In this document: positions 49,877 to 61,558 of the stretch, piece by piece | Layout of the letters: each line of letters starts with the position of its first letter | Position numbering within the stretch: position 1 is the first letter of the stretch | Assembly: GCF_000346465.2 (NCBI RefSeq) | Contig: NC_034010.1 | Span: 11,310,558-11,374,557, forward strand | Reading direction: 5' to 3' | Length of the DNA: 64,000 nucleotides | Source: Prunus persica | Taxonomy: Eukaryota; Streptophyta; Magnoliopsida; Rosales; Rosaceae | Made by a program: the position numbers and the translations under genes | Notes under the pieces: model-generated | Told to the model about the DNA's origin: nothing | The model's database searches: none | The model's input: the letters and a program-made list of their open reading frames with translations, nothing else

Positions 49877-50162
49877 TTACATGTTAGAAGAGAACGTTGT
49901 ATAAGTCGCGTCAAAATGACTTTGCTGCTGGTATAGCCCATATGGGATTAAGCTTCCCCTAGACTTTTCCCTGGCATGGAAATTGAGTTCGTAATCATGT
50001 TTCAAGGTGGCCAAAGTGTTTCTGCAAGGGCCCTCTGCACAAACAAGAAGAAAATGTGAGACTGAGTTAAAATTCCCTTCCAGCCACACCTTGTAACGCT
50101 GACAAACTCAATTTTATTTACCTTCAAACAAGGTATGAAGGCGTTGAAGATCATCTGCTGAG

Positions 50163-50876
50163 TGTTTGTGCAAATAATCTCACGGGAGAATATTCGCTTC
50201 TAGATCCTTCAACCTTCGATCTTCCTTCTCTCTCTTCCTCGATTCCTGTAAAAAAGACTGGAGTAAATAGACCACACCCGGGGGGTGTTGGCCAAAGGCC
50301 CTCCGATGCCTAAGTTAGTTCGAGTGTTTGTAGGAAAACAATAGCTAAGCAAAGGGTACGGAGTTTTATGTAGGGTGTAAACCGGGTGGCCGGAGCCGTG
50401 TGTGGTGGCCGGAGCCGTGGGGAGAAAATATGGAGAGTGGAGAGGGAGAGAGAGCTTCGGGTATTTTTCTCTGGTATAAGGAGTAGGTTTAGATGTCGGT
50501 TTTGATGTACCTTGAATGATGAATGAGGTCGTCTATTTATAGGAGCCTCGGGGCTAGGGTTTCGTAGGAATCCAGTTGGGCCTGATAATATCTGAATTAA
50601 ATATATATTATCTCTTAAGAAGATAATATCTGAATTAAATGATATTATCTCTTAAAAAGATAATATCTGATTTAAATGATATTATCTTCTCTTTATTAGG
50701 ATAATATCTTAATTAATGATATTATCTCTTTAAATAAAGATAATATCATATTAATTAAGATATTTATCCCAATTAATTAATTAGCCAGATAAACTGGTTT
50801 AATTAATTAATTAAAGAGATAATCTTCTTTTCCACGTGGCGTGCCCTGATTGGAGACGAAAATATATGCTCCCACA
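50163..50876 (-). repeat. 3' LTR of element B
   Basis: 714 bp, minus strand TGTGGGAGCATATATTTTC...TTGTGCAAACA, with TATAAATA at 50534-50541 (minus). The AT-rich part has five to six inverted GATATTATC/GATAATATC motifs. Polypurine tract AAGCTGGGGGCATT adjoins at 50877-50890. Confidence 0.97.
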
Positions 50877-51088
50877 AATGCCCCCAGCTTCTGCATGGCG
50901 CTTGTGTGGCATGTAGGAGATGAAATTATTTTTTTCGGACTCTCCAACTGTGTCTGGGCTTTATTATGTGAGTTGGACTCCTTCGCAGATTGGATTCCCA
51001 ATTGGTGTAGGCTTCTGACTGTTGTTGGAGTTGGATTCCCAGTAGGAATGAGTTTATGATTCCTTCTTGACCCGGGTTGTCCAACCTG

Positions 51089-52954
51089 TATAAATACAGG
51101 GCTTCTCTTCACTCTTTCTCACATTGCAAACTTAACTTCTCTACTTTCTAGCTTGAGAAAGATTTTGGAGAATTTGTACTGCTTGTTGAGGAGAGGAGTT
51201 GCCGTGCATCCCAAGTAAGTCGAGCCTATAAAAATATATATGTATGTATATATATATTTTTATTTTTATTTTGCAGCACGGAGATGGTCCAGCATGAGTT
51301 GCAATTCGTGAGCGATAGCTGCCAAATAGCTGGGGAATTGATGCTGGGATCAGATGGAGCATGATGTGCATGCTGGTCTTGGTGCTACATGGCCTGGGCT
51401 GGAGCATATGCGTGCTGGGCCTGAAGCAAGGGCGTGGAGGAGGATGGTGGTCTGCCCCCTGCCGAGGATGTCGAGAGATGGAAGCAGAATGGTCCGGACC
51501 CTGATGATCTATCTGCTGAATAGGATGAGTGCTTTGCTGAACCCCCACCAGAAAGGAAGGCCGATGTCAAGTCTTCGAGAACTCCAGCTACTTCTTTGCA
51601 GGCGAGGAATGTGTCTCCGTTGAGGAAGAAGCCAAGGTTCCCTTCTGCTGAGAAAACCCAAGTAGGAGCTATTCCTGCGTCATCTGCCAGAGTCAAACAT
51701 CTTGTTGGTGCCGATAGCAAGAAGATTGGTGGTATGCGCAACATTAGGGATGTTCCCCTTAAGCCTCTTGCTGATGAGTTTGGAGATCGTGATCTGCTCC
51801 GCGACGTAGTTCGTGCACGGTCCAGGTCACCTGTTGAGAAGCCAAGAGATGCTGATTTTCCTCTCCGAAGTTCGGGTCGTTTGCACCAGTCGAAGAGTGG
51901 AGGTCGATGTGCGAGGTCTGCTCATCCATCCAACCATCATGATCCAACTGTTGAGTCACAAGCAGTCAAGGGTGGAGTTGATTCATCGTCGTCGGTTCCT
52001 TTGGAAGTAAGGTTAGCAGAGGCTAAGAAAGCAAGAGAGTCATCTGCTCGGGGAAAAAGTTCTTCTGCGACATCAGCGGCTGATCCAAAGGTGGACAAGC
52101 CTAGCCCTACAGGGGATGCAGACGTGTCTGATCTGCTCAAGACGCACTTTCTATCAAGTCCATCCGCTTGTGCTGAGCTGGTTGATCAAGTCCGTCAGGC
52201 TGGTGATCTCGGTACTTTTTCAAGTCTTTCCTTGGAAAAACAAAGAGAAGCAACATTTCATCTGCTTCAAAAAGGAGTGGTTTTTGCTGCGGAGACCATC
52301 CGGAACTCGTCGTCTGCTGTTGCCCCCTCTTCTGCTCAGCTTAGTGAGTTGGAGAAGAAGAATGCTGAGCTGGCTAGCAAGCTTTCTGCCGAGCAGACTC
52401 GTTATGAGAAGAAGACGTCTGATTTGCGGGCGATGATATCTGAGCTGAAGAGTTCCCTTACTGAGAAAGATTCCGAGCTGAGCTCTTCTGCTGTTGACTT
52501 GGCGAGTCGAAAAGATGCTTATTTCCGCCTTGAGCGCAAGAATGTCGACATCTCTCATAGTTATGACAAGCTTTTGGCTAGATTTCACGCCTATCATAAG
52601 TCTGCTGAAGAATCCAAGTCCGATGTTGTCATGGATGCGTACAAGTTGGGCTACTTGGACTGCACAATTGGATATGATCCCTTCTATACCATTGGAGATG
52701 AAGACATCGAAACGCTCTATCCTGACTTGCTCCCTGTGAAAGGTGAGGAGGCTAATGCTGCGAACACCGAAGGGGCTGAAGAGCAGGTGGCTGAAGACGC
52801 GGTAGCTGAAGAAGATGGAGCAGAGGATGATACAGCTGATGAGGCGGCGGCAGACGTCATAGATCATGCATGTGGAGCTGCTGAGAGCGTGGCTGATCAG
52901 GTGGACGCTGAAGAGGCTGCAGATCAGGGGTCTCCTGCTGGCGTTTCGGAGTAG
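51089..52954 (+). CDS. Antisense ORF unit of element B (coiled-coil protein, one nonsense codon)
   Basis: The TATAAATA box at 51089-51096 is followed by a leader, a strong donor (CCAA/GTAAGT, about 51215) and acceptor (TTTTGCAG, about 51275). The frame DVERWKQNGPDPDDLSAE meets TAG at 51521-51523, where element A has CAG. It is then open to 52954 (about 450 codons): VKHLVGADSKKIGGMRN, LEVRLAEAKKARESSARG, LLKTHFLSSPSACAELVDQV, a coiled coil (about 51990-52620; ELEKKNAELASKLSAEQTRY), YKLGYLDCTIGYDPFYTIGD and an acidic Ala/Glu/Asp tail. The first ATG after the stop is near 51733. No homologue with known function recognised. Confidence 0.7.
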
Positions 52955-53159
52955 ACGAAGACTCCTTTATTTCTTTTCAGCTTTTGTAGTCTGCTTTTTG
53001 TTTAGAATAATTGGTCTTGTTTTGACCATCTTCTTTTTGTTTGAACTTGGCCGGTTGGTCGCTTTACTATGGAAATTTCAGTCTTTATTTTTTCAACTTC
53101 AATTTGCACATTGTCTTGTGAACTGCTTGAGTAACCGATTAGTGTCCTGCTGTGTATTT

Positions 53160-53960
53160 CCCTTGGGATTTTGGCAAAAGCCAGGGTCCCCCTTGAGGGA
53201 CTCCGGGCGTGTTCTGCATTTTTCCAGAAAACGCTTTAAGACGCTTCTGGTCGTTGCCCTGCGTCTCCCTTAGGACGCTGCTTATGGACAACTGTCTGAC
53301 TATCCTGCCCCCCTTAGGAAACGGATAGGAACCTGGATACCTCCCTTAAGAAATTCCTGGCGCACCCTGCAACCCCCTTAGGATGCTGCTTTGTGGGCTG
53401 CGTCTCCCGAAGGACGCTTTTGGTCGTCGCCCTGCGTCTCCCGAAGGACGCTTTTTATGGACAACTTTTTGACTATCCTGCCTCCCTTAAGAAACGGATA
53501 GGAACCTGGATATTTCCCGCAGAGAGCATGGTGACCCCCTTTTAAGAAATTCCCGGCGCACCCTGCGTCTCCCTTAGGACGCTTTTTTAGCGGGCCACGT
53601 CTCCAAACGGACGCGTTTTGTCGTCACCCTGCGTCTCCCTTAGGACGCTCCTTATGGGCAACTGTGTGACTATCCTGCCTCCCTTAGAAAACGGATAGGA
53701 ACCTGGATACCTCCCTTAGGAAATTCCTGGCGCACCCTGCGTCTCCCTTAGGACGCTCCTTATGGGCAACTGTGTGACTATCCTGCCTCCCTTAGGAAAC
53801 GGATAGGAACCTGGATATCTCCCTTAGGAAATTCCTGGCGCACCCTGCGTCTCCCTTAGGACGCTTTTTTAGCGGGCTACGTCTCCAAACGGACGCGTTT
53901 TGTCGTCACCCTGCGTCTCCCTTAGGACGCTCCTTATGGGCAACTGTCTTTTGTTGTGGC
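53160..53960. repeat. 108-bp-type tandem repeats between pol and the antisense ORF (element B)
   Basis: Repeats of CACCCTGCGTCTCCCTTAGG, ACGCTCCTTATGGGCAACTG and TAGGAAACGGATAGGAACC. Two adjacent units (from 53645 and 53753) are nearly identical at 108 bp spacing; earlier ones are degenerate. Non-coding on both strands. Confidence 0.85.
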
Positions 53961-54043
53961 ACATTCTGGAATTTGCAGTAGTTGCTTCTCTTTTTCAGAA
54001 ATGTGCAGTACTCAGTCGTCTGCTGGGGACTGAGCAGGAAGCG

Positions 54044-57000
54044 TCATGGATAATATCTTTGGAGATGGTAGGCGTTCCATTGTCGCGGAATCTCCTTCCC
54101 TTCCATGGTGTCAAGCGTATAGCTTCCTCTGCCCCCGGACCGGCTGATTATGTAAGGGCCTTCCCAATTGGGTTTCATCTTTTTGGACCCTTGTCTTTGT
54201 GCAGTGATGAAGGCCTTTCTTAGCACAAGGTCGCCTGGTTGAAACTGTCTGATCTTGGCTCTTTTATCGTAGTAAGACTTCAACCGCTGTTGATAGGAGG
54301 CGACCCGGACAATGGCCTTCTCGCGCTCGCCTTCAAGTAAGTCAAGGTTGAGTCTCATCTGCTCGGAGTTCTGCTCAATACTGCCCACTTCGATGCCTAT
54401 TGAGGGGACAGTGATGTGAGGAGGAATGATCGCTTCAGTTCCATAGGCGAGGGAAAACGGGGTTTCGCCAGTTGATCTTCGCTTGGTGGTGCGATAAGCC
54501 CATAGTACGCCAGGGAGCTCATCTACCCATTTTCCTTCGGCGCCTTCTAATCTCTTCTTTAGACAGTCCAATATTATTTTATTGGATGCCTCGGCCTGGC
54601 CGTTGCCTTGAGGATATCTTGGAGTAGATAAATGCTGCTTGATGCCGTACCTTTTGTAGAAGGCAGTGATCTGCTTGCCGATGAATTGCGAGCCATTGTC
54701 GGTGACTAGTGATTGTGGGCAGCCAAACCGGCAGATAATATTTCTCCAGATAAATCGTTCCACATCATCTTCTTTAGTAGAGGATAGAGCTTCGGCCTCG
54801 ATCCATTTAGTAAAGTAATCAGTGGCGACGATCATCATTTCTTTCTTGGCAGGTGCCGTTGGCATGGAGCATCCAACTCCACAGGGGCTTTTACAAATTG
54901 AGTAAANNNNNNNNNNNNNNNNNNNNNNNNNNNNNNNNNNNNNNNNNNNNNNNNNNNNNNNNNNNNNNNNNNNNNNNNNNNNNNNNNNNNNNNNNNNNNN
55001 NNNNNNNNNNNNNNNNNNNNNNNNNNNNNNNNNNNNNNNNNNNNNNNNNNNNNNNNNNNNNNNNNNNNNNNNNNNNNNNNNNNNNNNNNNNNNNNNNNNN
55101 NNNNNNNNNNNNNNNNNNNNNNNNNNNNNNNNNNNNNNNNNNNNNNNNNNNNNNNNNNNNNNNNNNNNNNNNNNNNNNNNNNNNNNNNNNNNNNNNNNNN
55201 NNNNNNNNNNNNNNNNNNNNNNNNNNNNNNNNNNNNNNNNNNNNNNNNNNNNNNNNNNNNNNNNNNNNNNNNNNNNNNNNNNNNNNNNNNNNNNNNNNNN
55301 NNNNNNNNNNNNNNNNNNNNNNNNNNNNNNNNNNNNNNNNNNNNNNNNNNNNNNNNNNNNNNNNNNNNNNNNNNNNNNNNNNNNNNNNNNNNNNNNNNNN
55401 NNNNNNNNNNNNNNNNNNNNNNNNNNNNNNNNNNNNNNNNNNNNNNNNNNNNNNNNNNNNNNNNNNNNNNNNNNNNNNNNNNNNNNNNNNNNNNNNNNNN
55501 NNNNNNNNNNNNNNNNNNNNNNNNNNNNNNNNNNNNNNNNNNNNNNNNNNNNNNNNNNNNNNNNNNNNNNNNNNNNNNNNNNNNNNNNNNNNNNNNNNNN
55601 NNNNNNNNNNNNNNNNNNNNNNNNNNNNNNNNNNNNNNNNNNNNNNNNNNNNNNNNNNNNNNNNNNNNNNNNNNNNNNNNNNNNNNNNNNNNNNNNNNNN
55701 NNNNNNNNNNNNNNNNNNNNNNNNNNNNNNNNNNNNNNNNNNNNNNNNNNNNNNNNNNNNNNNNNNNNNNNNNNNNNNNNNNNNNNNNNNNNNNNNNNNN
55801 NNNNNNNNNNNNNNNNNNNNNNNNNNNNNNNNNNNNNNNNNNNNNNNGCCGTACCTTTTGTAGAAGGCAGTGATCTGCTTGCCGATGAATTGCGAGCCAT
55901 TGTCGGTGACTAGTGATTGTGGGCAGCCAAACCGGCAGATAATATTTCTCCAGATAAATCGTTCCACATCATCTTCTTTAGTAGAGGATAGAGCTTCGGC
56001 CTCGATCCATTTAGTAAAGTAATCAGTGGCGACGATCATCATTTCTTTCTTGGCAGGTGCCGTTGGCATGGGGCCTACTAAGTCGATGGCCCATTGCATG
56101 AAAGGCCACGGACTGTTCTGCGGATGGTAGACTTCGGCAGGCAGATTAGGAACTGGTTTGTACCGTTGGCAGCGATCACATCTTTTGACATATTCAGTAG
56201 AGTCATGGCGCATAGTAGGCCAGAAATAGCCTACGTTTAGGGCCTTCTGGGCGAGTGACCTGCCCCCAGAGTGGTTGCCACACTCGCCGTCATGAATTTT
56301 GCAAAGGACCTCAAGTGTTTGAGGGTACTTTATGCAAGTGAGATGAGGGCCGGAGTATGATCTGCGAATGAGCTTGTCGCCCTGCATGTAATATCTCGCG
56401 GCTTTCTGTTGGACCTTCCTAGCTTCGGACTTATCCATTGGCAGATTTCCATTCACCAAGTAGTCGATGATGGTGTCTTGCCAGCTGGGGTCTTCATCGA
56501 TCTGCATTGAGTCGATTGGCTTTATTTCATCGATGCTTGGTCGGTCAAGGTGTTCGACTGGGATGGAGCGTCTGAACTGGCTGTCCAGCGCTGATCCTAG
56601 GCTTGCCAACGCATCTGCATGAGTGTTCTCTGCCCGTGGAATTTGTTGGATGGTGAAAGTAGGAAATTCTTTCAAAAGTCCTTGGACTTTGTCGAGGTAC
56701 TGAATCATTCTTGGATGTTTTGCCATGTACTCGCCTGAGGCTTGATTCGTGATCAGCTGGGAGTCTGAGTAGATGGCTAATCTCTTGATCGTCAGTTCTT
56801 TTGCTAGGCGCAGTCCTGCGAGCAATGCCTCATATTCTGCCTCGTTGTTTGACGCAGAAAAGCCTAGTGTGATGGCTTGTTCCAACAAGGTTCCGTCTGG
56901 GGTGATTATGACGACGCCTGCCCCTGATCCTTTATGATTTGATGCTCCGTCTACATGCAATTGCCACATGTCGTTAGGTAGGTTTGAATCGGCAGGGGAG

Positions 57001-58589
57001 GTGTCGTCTGCTTTTTCCTTGCTTTTCGTGACCATCTTCTCTTCTTCGGCTGTCGGAGTAAACTCTACAACAAAATCTGCTAAAGCTTGGGCTTTTATAG
57101 CAGTCTTCGGCCGGTAGAGGAGGTCGTATTGACTGAGTTCGATAGCCCATTTCATGAGTCGCTGAGAAGCGTCGGGGCTGTGGAGGATCGATCTCAAAGG
57201 AAATTCTGTTATGACAATTATCCGGTGTGCTTGGTAGTAGGGCCTTAGTTTTCTCGCGGAAACTACAAGCGAAAAAATGAGCTTCTCCATTTTCGGATAG
57301 CGAGTCTCTGCATCAAGGAGAGCTTTTGAAGTGTAGAATACCGGATGTTGTGCCCCCAGCTCTTCTCGGATGAGAGCTGAGCTGACAGCTGAGTCGGACA
57401 CCGCCAGGTAGATGTATAAGTCTTCGCCTGGTATCGGTTTTGAGAGTAAGGGAGGTGAAGTGAGGTAGGTTTTCAAGTTTTGAAAAGCTACTTCACACTC
57501 GTCATCCCACTTGTCCCTATGTCCTTTCTTCAAGGCTTTAAAAAATGGCCTGCACTTGTCGGTAGATTTTGAGAGGAATCGGTTGAGGGCTGCCGCCCTA
57601 CCCGTTAGACTTTGTATCTCCTTTGTTGTGGCAGGTGACTTCATGTTGAGTATAGCCTTGATTTGATTTGGATGTGCTTCAATTCCTCTTTGGGTGACTA
57701 AGTATCCCAGGAATCGGCCGGATGAGACTCCAAACGTGCATTTGCTCGGGTTCAACTTCATGTTGTATTTTCGGAGTAGGCTGAATGCCTCGACAAGGTT
57801 CTTGATGTGGTCTGCTCGCTCGGGAGCTTTGACTAGCATGTCGTCTATGTAGACCTCCATAGTCTTGCCGATTTGCTCCTTGAAAATTTTGTTCACCAGC
57901 CTTTGGTAGGTTGCTCCGGCGTTCTTCAGCCCAAAGGGCATGACTTTGTAGCAGTATGTACCTCTTTCGATGATGAAAGAGGTTTTAGCCTTGTCATCTT
58001 CATGCATCATGATTTGGTTGTAGCCGGAGTAGGCGTCCATGAAGCTTAGCAGTTGGTTGCCGGAAGTTGAATCGACGAGCTGATCAATTCTAGGCAGTGG
58101 AAAGTTGTCTTTAGGGCATGCCTTGTTGAGGTCGGTGTAGTCGACGCACACTCTCCACAGACCTTTATCTTTTTTTGCCACTAGAACAATGTTCGCCAGC
58201 CATTCTGCGTAGGAGACTTCTTCGATGAAACCAGCAGCTAGAAGCTTATCGATCTCGGTTTCAATGATGGCAACCTGCTCGGGGGCGAAGTTACGTCTCT
58301 TCTGCGCTACAGGTTTGATGGCTGGGTTGACGTGTAAGCGATGGCAGATGATCTGGGGATCGATGCCAGGCATGTCGGATGGCGACCATGCAAATACGTC
58401 TTTGTTGTTCCGGAGGAAGGCTGCAAGCTCTATCTTTTCCTCATGGCTTAGGCGCGAGCCGATCCGCGCTTTTCTCTCTGGCTTGTCAGGATCAAGGGGT
58501 ACTAGCTCAACGTCCTCTTCGGGCTTCCATCCTTCTTCAGGAGAGACCTCTGGACGGATTCCCTCGACTTGATCCTGATTCTTTGACTG
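54044..58589 (-). CDS. Pol of element B: RT, RNase H, archaeal-type RNase H, integrase (contains gap)
   Basis: In frame after the UAG at 58590-58592. RT blocks: YTDLNKACPKDNFPLP, LLSFMDAYSGYNQI, SFIIERGTYCYKVMPFGLKN and catalytic YIDDM (57838-57852). First RNase H: LYIYLAVSDSAVSSALI and EKLIFSLVVSARKLRPYY. Second RNase H: LHVDGASNHKGSGAGVVI, SNNEAEYEALLAGL, YSDSQLI and [11 protein letters not shown], with D-E-D-D residues present. Integrase: zinc motif HDGECGNH...CDRCQRY, core WAIDLVGPMP, VTDNGSQFIG and GNGQAEASNK (DDE), C-terminal GPYIISRSGGRGSYTLD. It ends HLQRYYP at 54044. The N gap and duplicated flank fall inside the integrase core; outside them the frame is intact. Confidence 0.92.
54907..55847. 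other. Assembly gap (941 N) with duplicated flank
   Basis: The block 54643-54866 reads the same as 55848-56071, both covering the integrase core. Between them are 40 bases of unrelated sequence (54867-54906) and the N run. This is best explained as two contig ends from the same place that were not merged. Confidence 0.85.
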
Positions 58590-58592
58590 CTA
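58590..58592 (-). other. In-frame UAG with leaky context, element B
   Basis: Minus strand CAA-TAG-CAG-TCA-AAG. The protease frame before it and the pol frame after it are the same frame, and 73 open codons lead from it to the RT-side methionine at 58373. Confidence 0.8.
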
Positions 58593-61462
58593 TTGGGGAG
58601 TAGCTATTCCCTTTCCTTTCTGGTCTGCTCGGCCGTCAGGAATGAGATCTGCTTTCTCCTCTGCTTGTTCTACTCCCTTTAGATCTGCCTGATTCACAGG
58701 GAGGAACTGTGTTTGCTTGCTTTTCTTCAGCCCTTGAGCTGAGCATTTTCTTGCCATTGCCTGATCACTGTTGATCTGGCCGATACCGCCCCCAGGGATT
58801 GGGTAGCGAATCTTCTGATGTGTGGCAGAGGTGATGGCGTTGATCTTGCCGATCCATGGTCTGCCTAGAATGCCATTGTAGGGTGAGATTTCATCAATGA
58901 CCATGAACGTTTGCGAGCTGATTACAGGTGGAGAGTAGACGTCGAGATCTATCGTGCCAACGGTAACCGTCGTTGCGCCATTGAAACCAGTCAGCGACTT
59001 GACTGATTTATTGATCTTTGCCTCTAAGCCCATCTGTTGGACGACTGCCAATTGTAGGATGTTGGCTGCACTGCCCTCATCTATATGGACTTGGTCGACC
59101 ATGGCCTGAGCGATTTGAATGCTGATGACAAGGGCGTCGTTGTGCGGTAGATCAAGGCCGATTAAGTCTTTCTTTTGAAAGCCGATCACGGGATCGTCTT
59201 CTGCTAGTGAGAAACTAGTTGAGACTTGGGAGATCATAGTAGCCTGTTTGATCTTCCTCTTCTTTTCTTTGTTGGTCAGTCCGGACTTCTCAGAGTCGGC
59301 TAGGATTGTGTTAATCCTTATGACCTTCTGGGGTGGCTCCTTCGCGGTATCGCGGTCTTCTATCTGCTGGATGGCCTGCTTCGCGATGAACTCCGTGCAA
59401 TGTCCTTCTCTTACGAGTTCTTTGAGATGCGCTTTCCAAGCAAAGCGTCGTATTGTGCCCATGTGTCGCATGGAAGGCACAATATTTTCTGGTATCCCTC
59501 TTGTCCGGATTTCCTTTCAAGGGTGGCGGTCTTTTTACCCAAGGTTTGTTCTTCACTTGGGCTAGAATTTGATGTATGGGGATAGAGAACTTGGTGTAGT
59601 TCTCTTTCGTCGTGGCCTCTCTTTGTGGGCGTGACCTGCCTTTGTCTTTGTCCCTGCTCAGTGGACTTCTTCGCGGCGATTCGATCGTCATCCCAGAGTG
59701 CGTAGCGTTCTGTGGTCGCGAAGACCTTTTCCAGAGTCTGGCTGGGAGTGATAGTCAGCTCGCGGTATAAGTCATGTTCTGCTGGAAGACCTTTCTTGAA
59801 TGCAGAGGATGCGATTTGGTCATCGCACCCTACGATGTTGGCCTTTTCTACTTTGAACCTCTTGATGTAATCTCGAAGGGATTCCTCGGGCTTCTTGCGC
59901 AGGTTAAACAGATAGTCAGGGTTCTTCTTGATCGTCCGATAAGAAGTGTATTCTTTAGTGAAGACGTAAGTAAGCTCCTTGAAGCTGTTGATCGACCCGG
60001 ATGGCAGGGTATGGAACCAATCTTGAGCTGCTCCTCGCAAAGTCATTGCAAACACCTTGCACATTAGCGCGTCTTCGATTTTGTAGAGGATCATAAGGCT
60101 CTTGAAATGCTTCAGATGACTTTCAGGGTCGGAATCGCCTTTGAAGCATGTGAAAGAGGGCGTTGAGAATCTTTTTGGGGGGGGGGGGGGAGCCTGCTCG
60201 ATTTTGGCGGTGAAAGGTGAGGAGTTTGCTTGGTCTACCTCAATGCGTAGTGCGTCTTCGAAATTTCCGCCAATCTTTAAGTCTCGAAGTCGGTTATTCA
60301 CAAGCTTTTCAACGTCTTCTGCACGCATGGCTAGTCGGTCATGTTGATGACCTTCGCGATTTAGACGATGCTGATTCACTTCGTCATTGGCTTGCGAGGG
60401 TCGACCTTCTCGGTTGCGCTGTCTAGGCGGCGTGTTGGTGGACTGCGCTTGCGAAGGATTTCCAATAGCTTGGTGACGAGAGTTGGTTCTTCGAGAGCGA
60501 GTAGCGGAGCGCCTTTCTTCTCGATCCTCGTCTCGATGGCCGTCAAGTTGACCTCCCTGGGGGCCTATCCTTTCGTGAATATTTCTCTGTGAGTGAGCAG
60601 CAGATCGCCTTTCTTCTCGATCCTCGTCTCGATGGCCGTCAAGTTGACCTCCCTGGGAGCCTAGCCTTTCATGAACGTCTTCATGCTGGCCCAGGCGAGC
60701 GTGGATGTCAGGTCTTGGGCCCAGCCTATCGCGCACGTTGGTCCTTAAATTCAATCTGGATGGGAAACTTCGTCTGCTCTGAGTGTGACTTGCGGATGCT
60801 TGCGACATGTCCGCGAGCTGATCTCGTTGTTGCGCATTTCCTTGTCTGCTTACTTCTGCTCGACCTGCTTGGTTCCCACCGAACTGCCTATCGGCGCGTT
60901 CGTTTATCCTTCTCTCTTCGCCCTGTTGTCCAAGGCCAAGGTTTTGAGCCAAATTTATTTGATTGAGGAATTGCCTCATCAAATTGTTTTGGTCGTCCAT
61001 TCTCTGAGTTAGCTGGTCAACTCTCAGATTAAGGTCTGCTTGACTTCGTGGATCGGGAGGAGAGAAATGTGTAGAGCCTAATTGCACACGGGCTAGGTTT
61101 TCGTTGGATGTGTGCGTGGCTGCTTGACTTCGTGGATCGGGAGGAGAGAAATGTGTAGAGCCTAATTGCACACGGGCTAGGTTTTCGTTGGATGTATGCG
61201 TAACTGGATGTGAGGTTCCACCATGCTCAACGGTGGTGCTATGAAGGTGGCTAGGTCCGGGCATGGGGCCTTGAGAGGGTACGACGGCGGCGGAGGCCGG
61301 TACGGTGGTTCCAGTCACACGGGGTGGCTGTTGAGGGTTCATGGCGGCGAGAGGTGGTGGGGCCGCCATGTCGATCGCGGGATCGTGGGAGGAGTAGCTT
61401 TGGGCCGTCACGGATTGAGCCATAGCGGCGGTTTTGCTCCTCGTGCGCTTGCTTCCAACCAT
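58593..61462 (-). pseudogene. Gag-protease of element B (two frameshifts)
   Basis: ATG at 61462 (MVGSKRTRSKTAAMAQS). Capsid blocks: CFKGDSDPESHLKHFKSL, GAAQDWFHTLPSGSINSF, LRKKPEESLRDYIKRFKVEK. Proline run APPPPPKRF lies over a G14 tract (60177-60190). Frame 1 leaves the expected path near 59660, where element A has about 18 more codons. Frame 2 carries KYCAFHATHGHNTT; a 5-base loss near 59450 removes the last zinc-knuckle Cys and shifts to frame 3 (FAWKAHLKELV). The protease follows: HIDEGSAANIL active site (D-E-G-S rather than D-T-G) and NGILGRPWIG flap/end. In-frame duplications of 84 bp (61036 and 61120) and about 96 bp (60510 and 60606) lie in gag. Confidence 0.9.
61036..61203 (-). repeat. 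84-bp in-frame duplication in gag of element B
   Basis: Copies start with CTGCTTGACTTCGTGGATCG at 61036 and 61120 and differ at the last few bases. Each encodes 28 residues including ENLARVQLGSTHFSPPDPRS. Element A has one copy. Confidence 0.92.
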
Positions 61463-61558
61463 GGTTGTTTGGAAGGCTTCGGTGGATTGGAAAATAGGAG
61501 GAACGGATTCCTTAAGCACGCGTTGAGTATAACTCGCACTCTCAATGAAAGCACCAAA

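Noticed and set aside
51354..51744. Overlapping short frames on both strands at the start of the antisense unit
   Set aside because: Shadows of the antisense leader and first exon; they are not shared in frame with element A.
54853..55863. Plus-strand open frame across the gap
   Set aside because: It is made almost entirely of N.
42537..61462. Integrated pararetrovirus (caulimovirid)
   Set aside because: Both copies have LTRs, 5-bp target duplications, polypurine tracts, an integrase and a second RNase H, so they are Tat-type gypsy retrotransposons; no movement protein seen.
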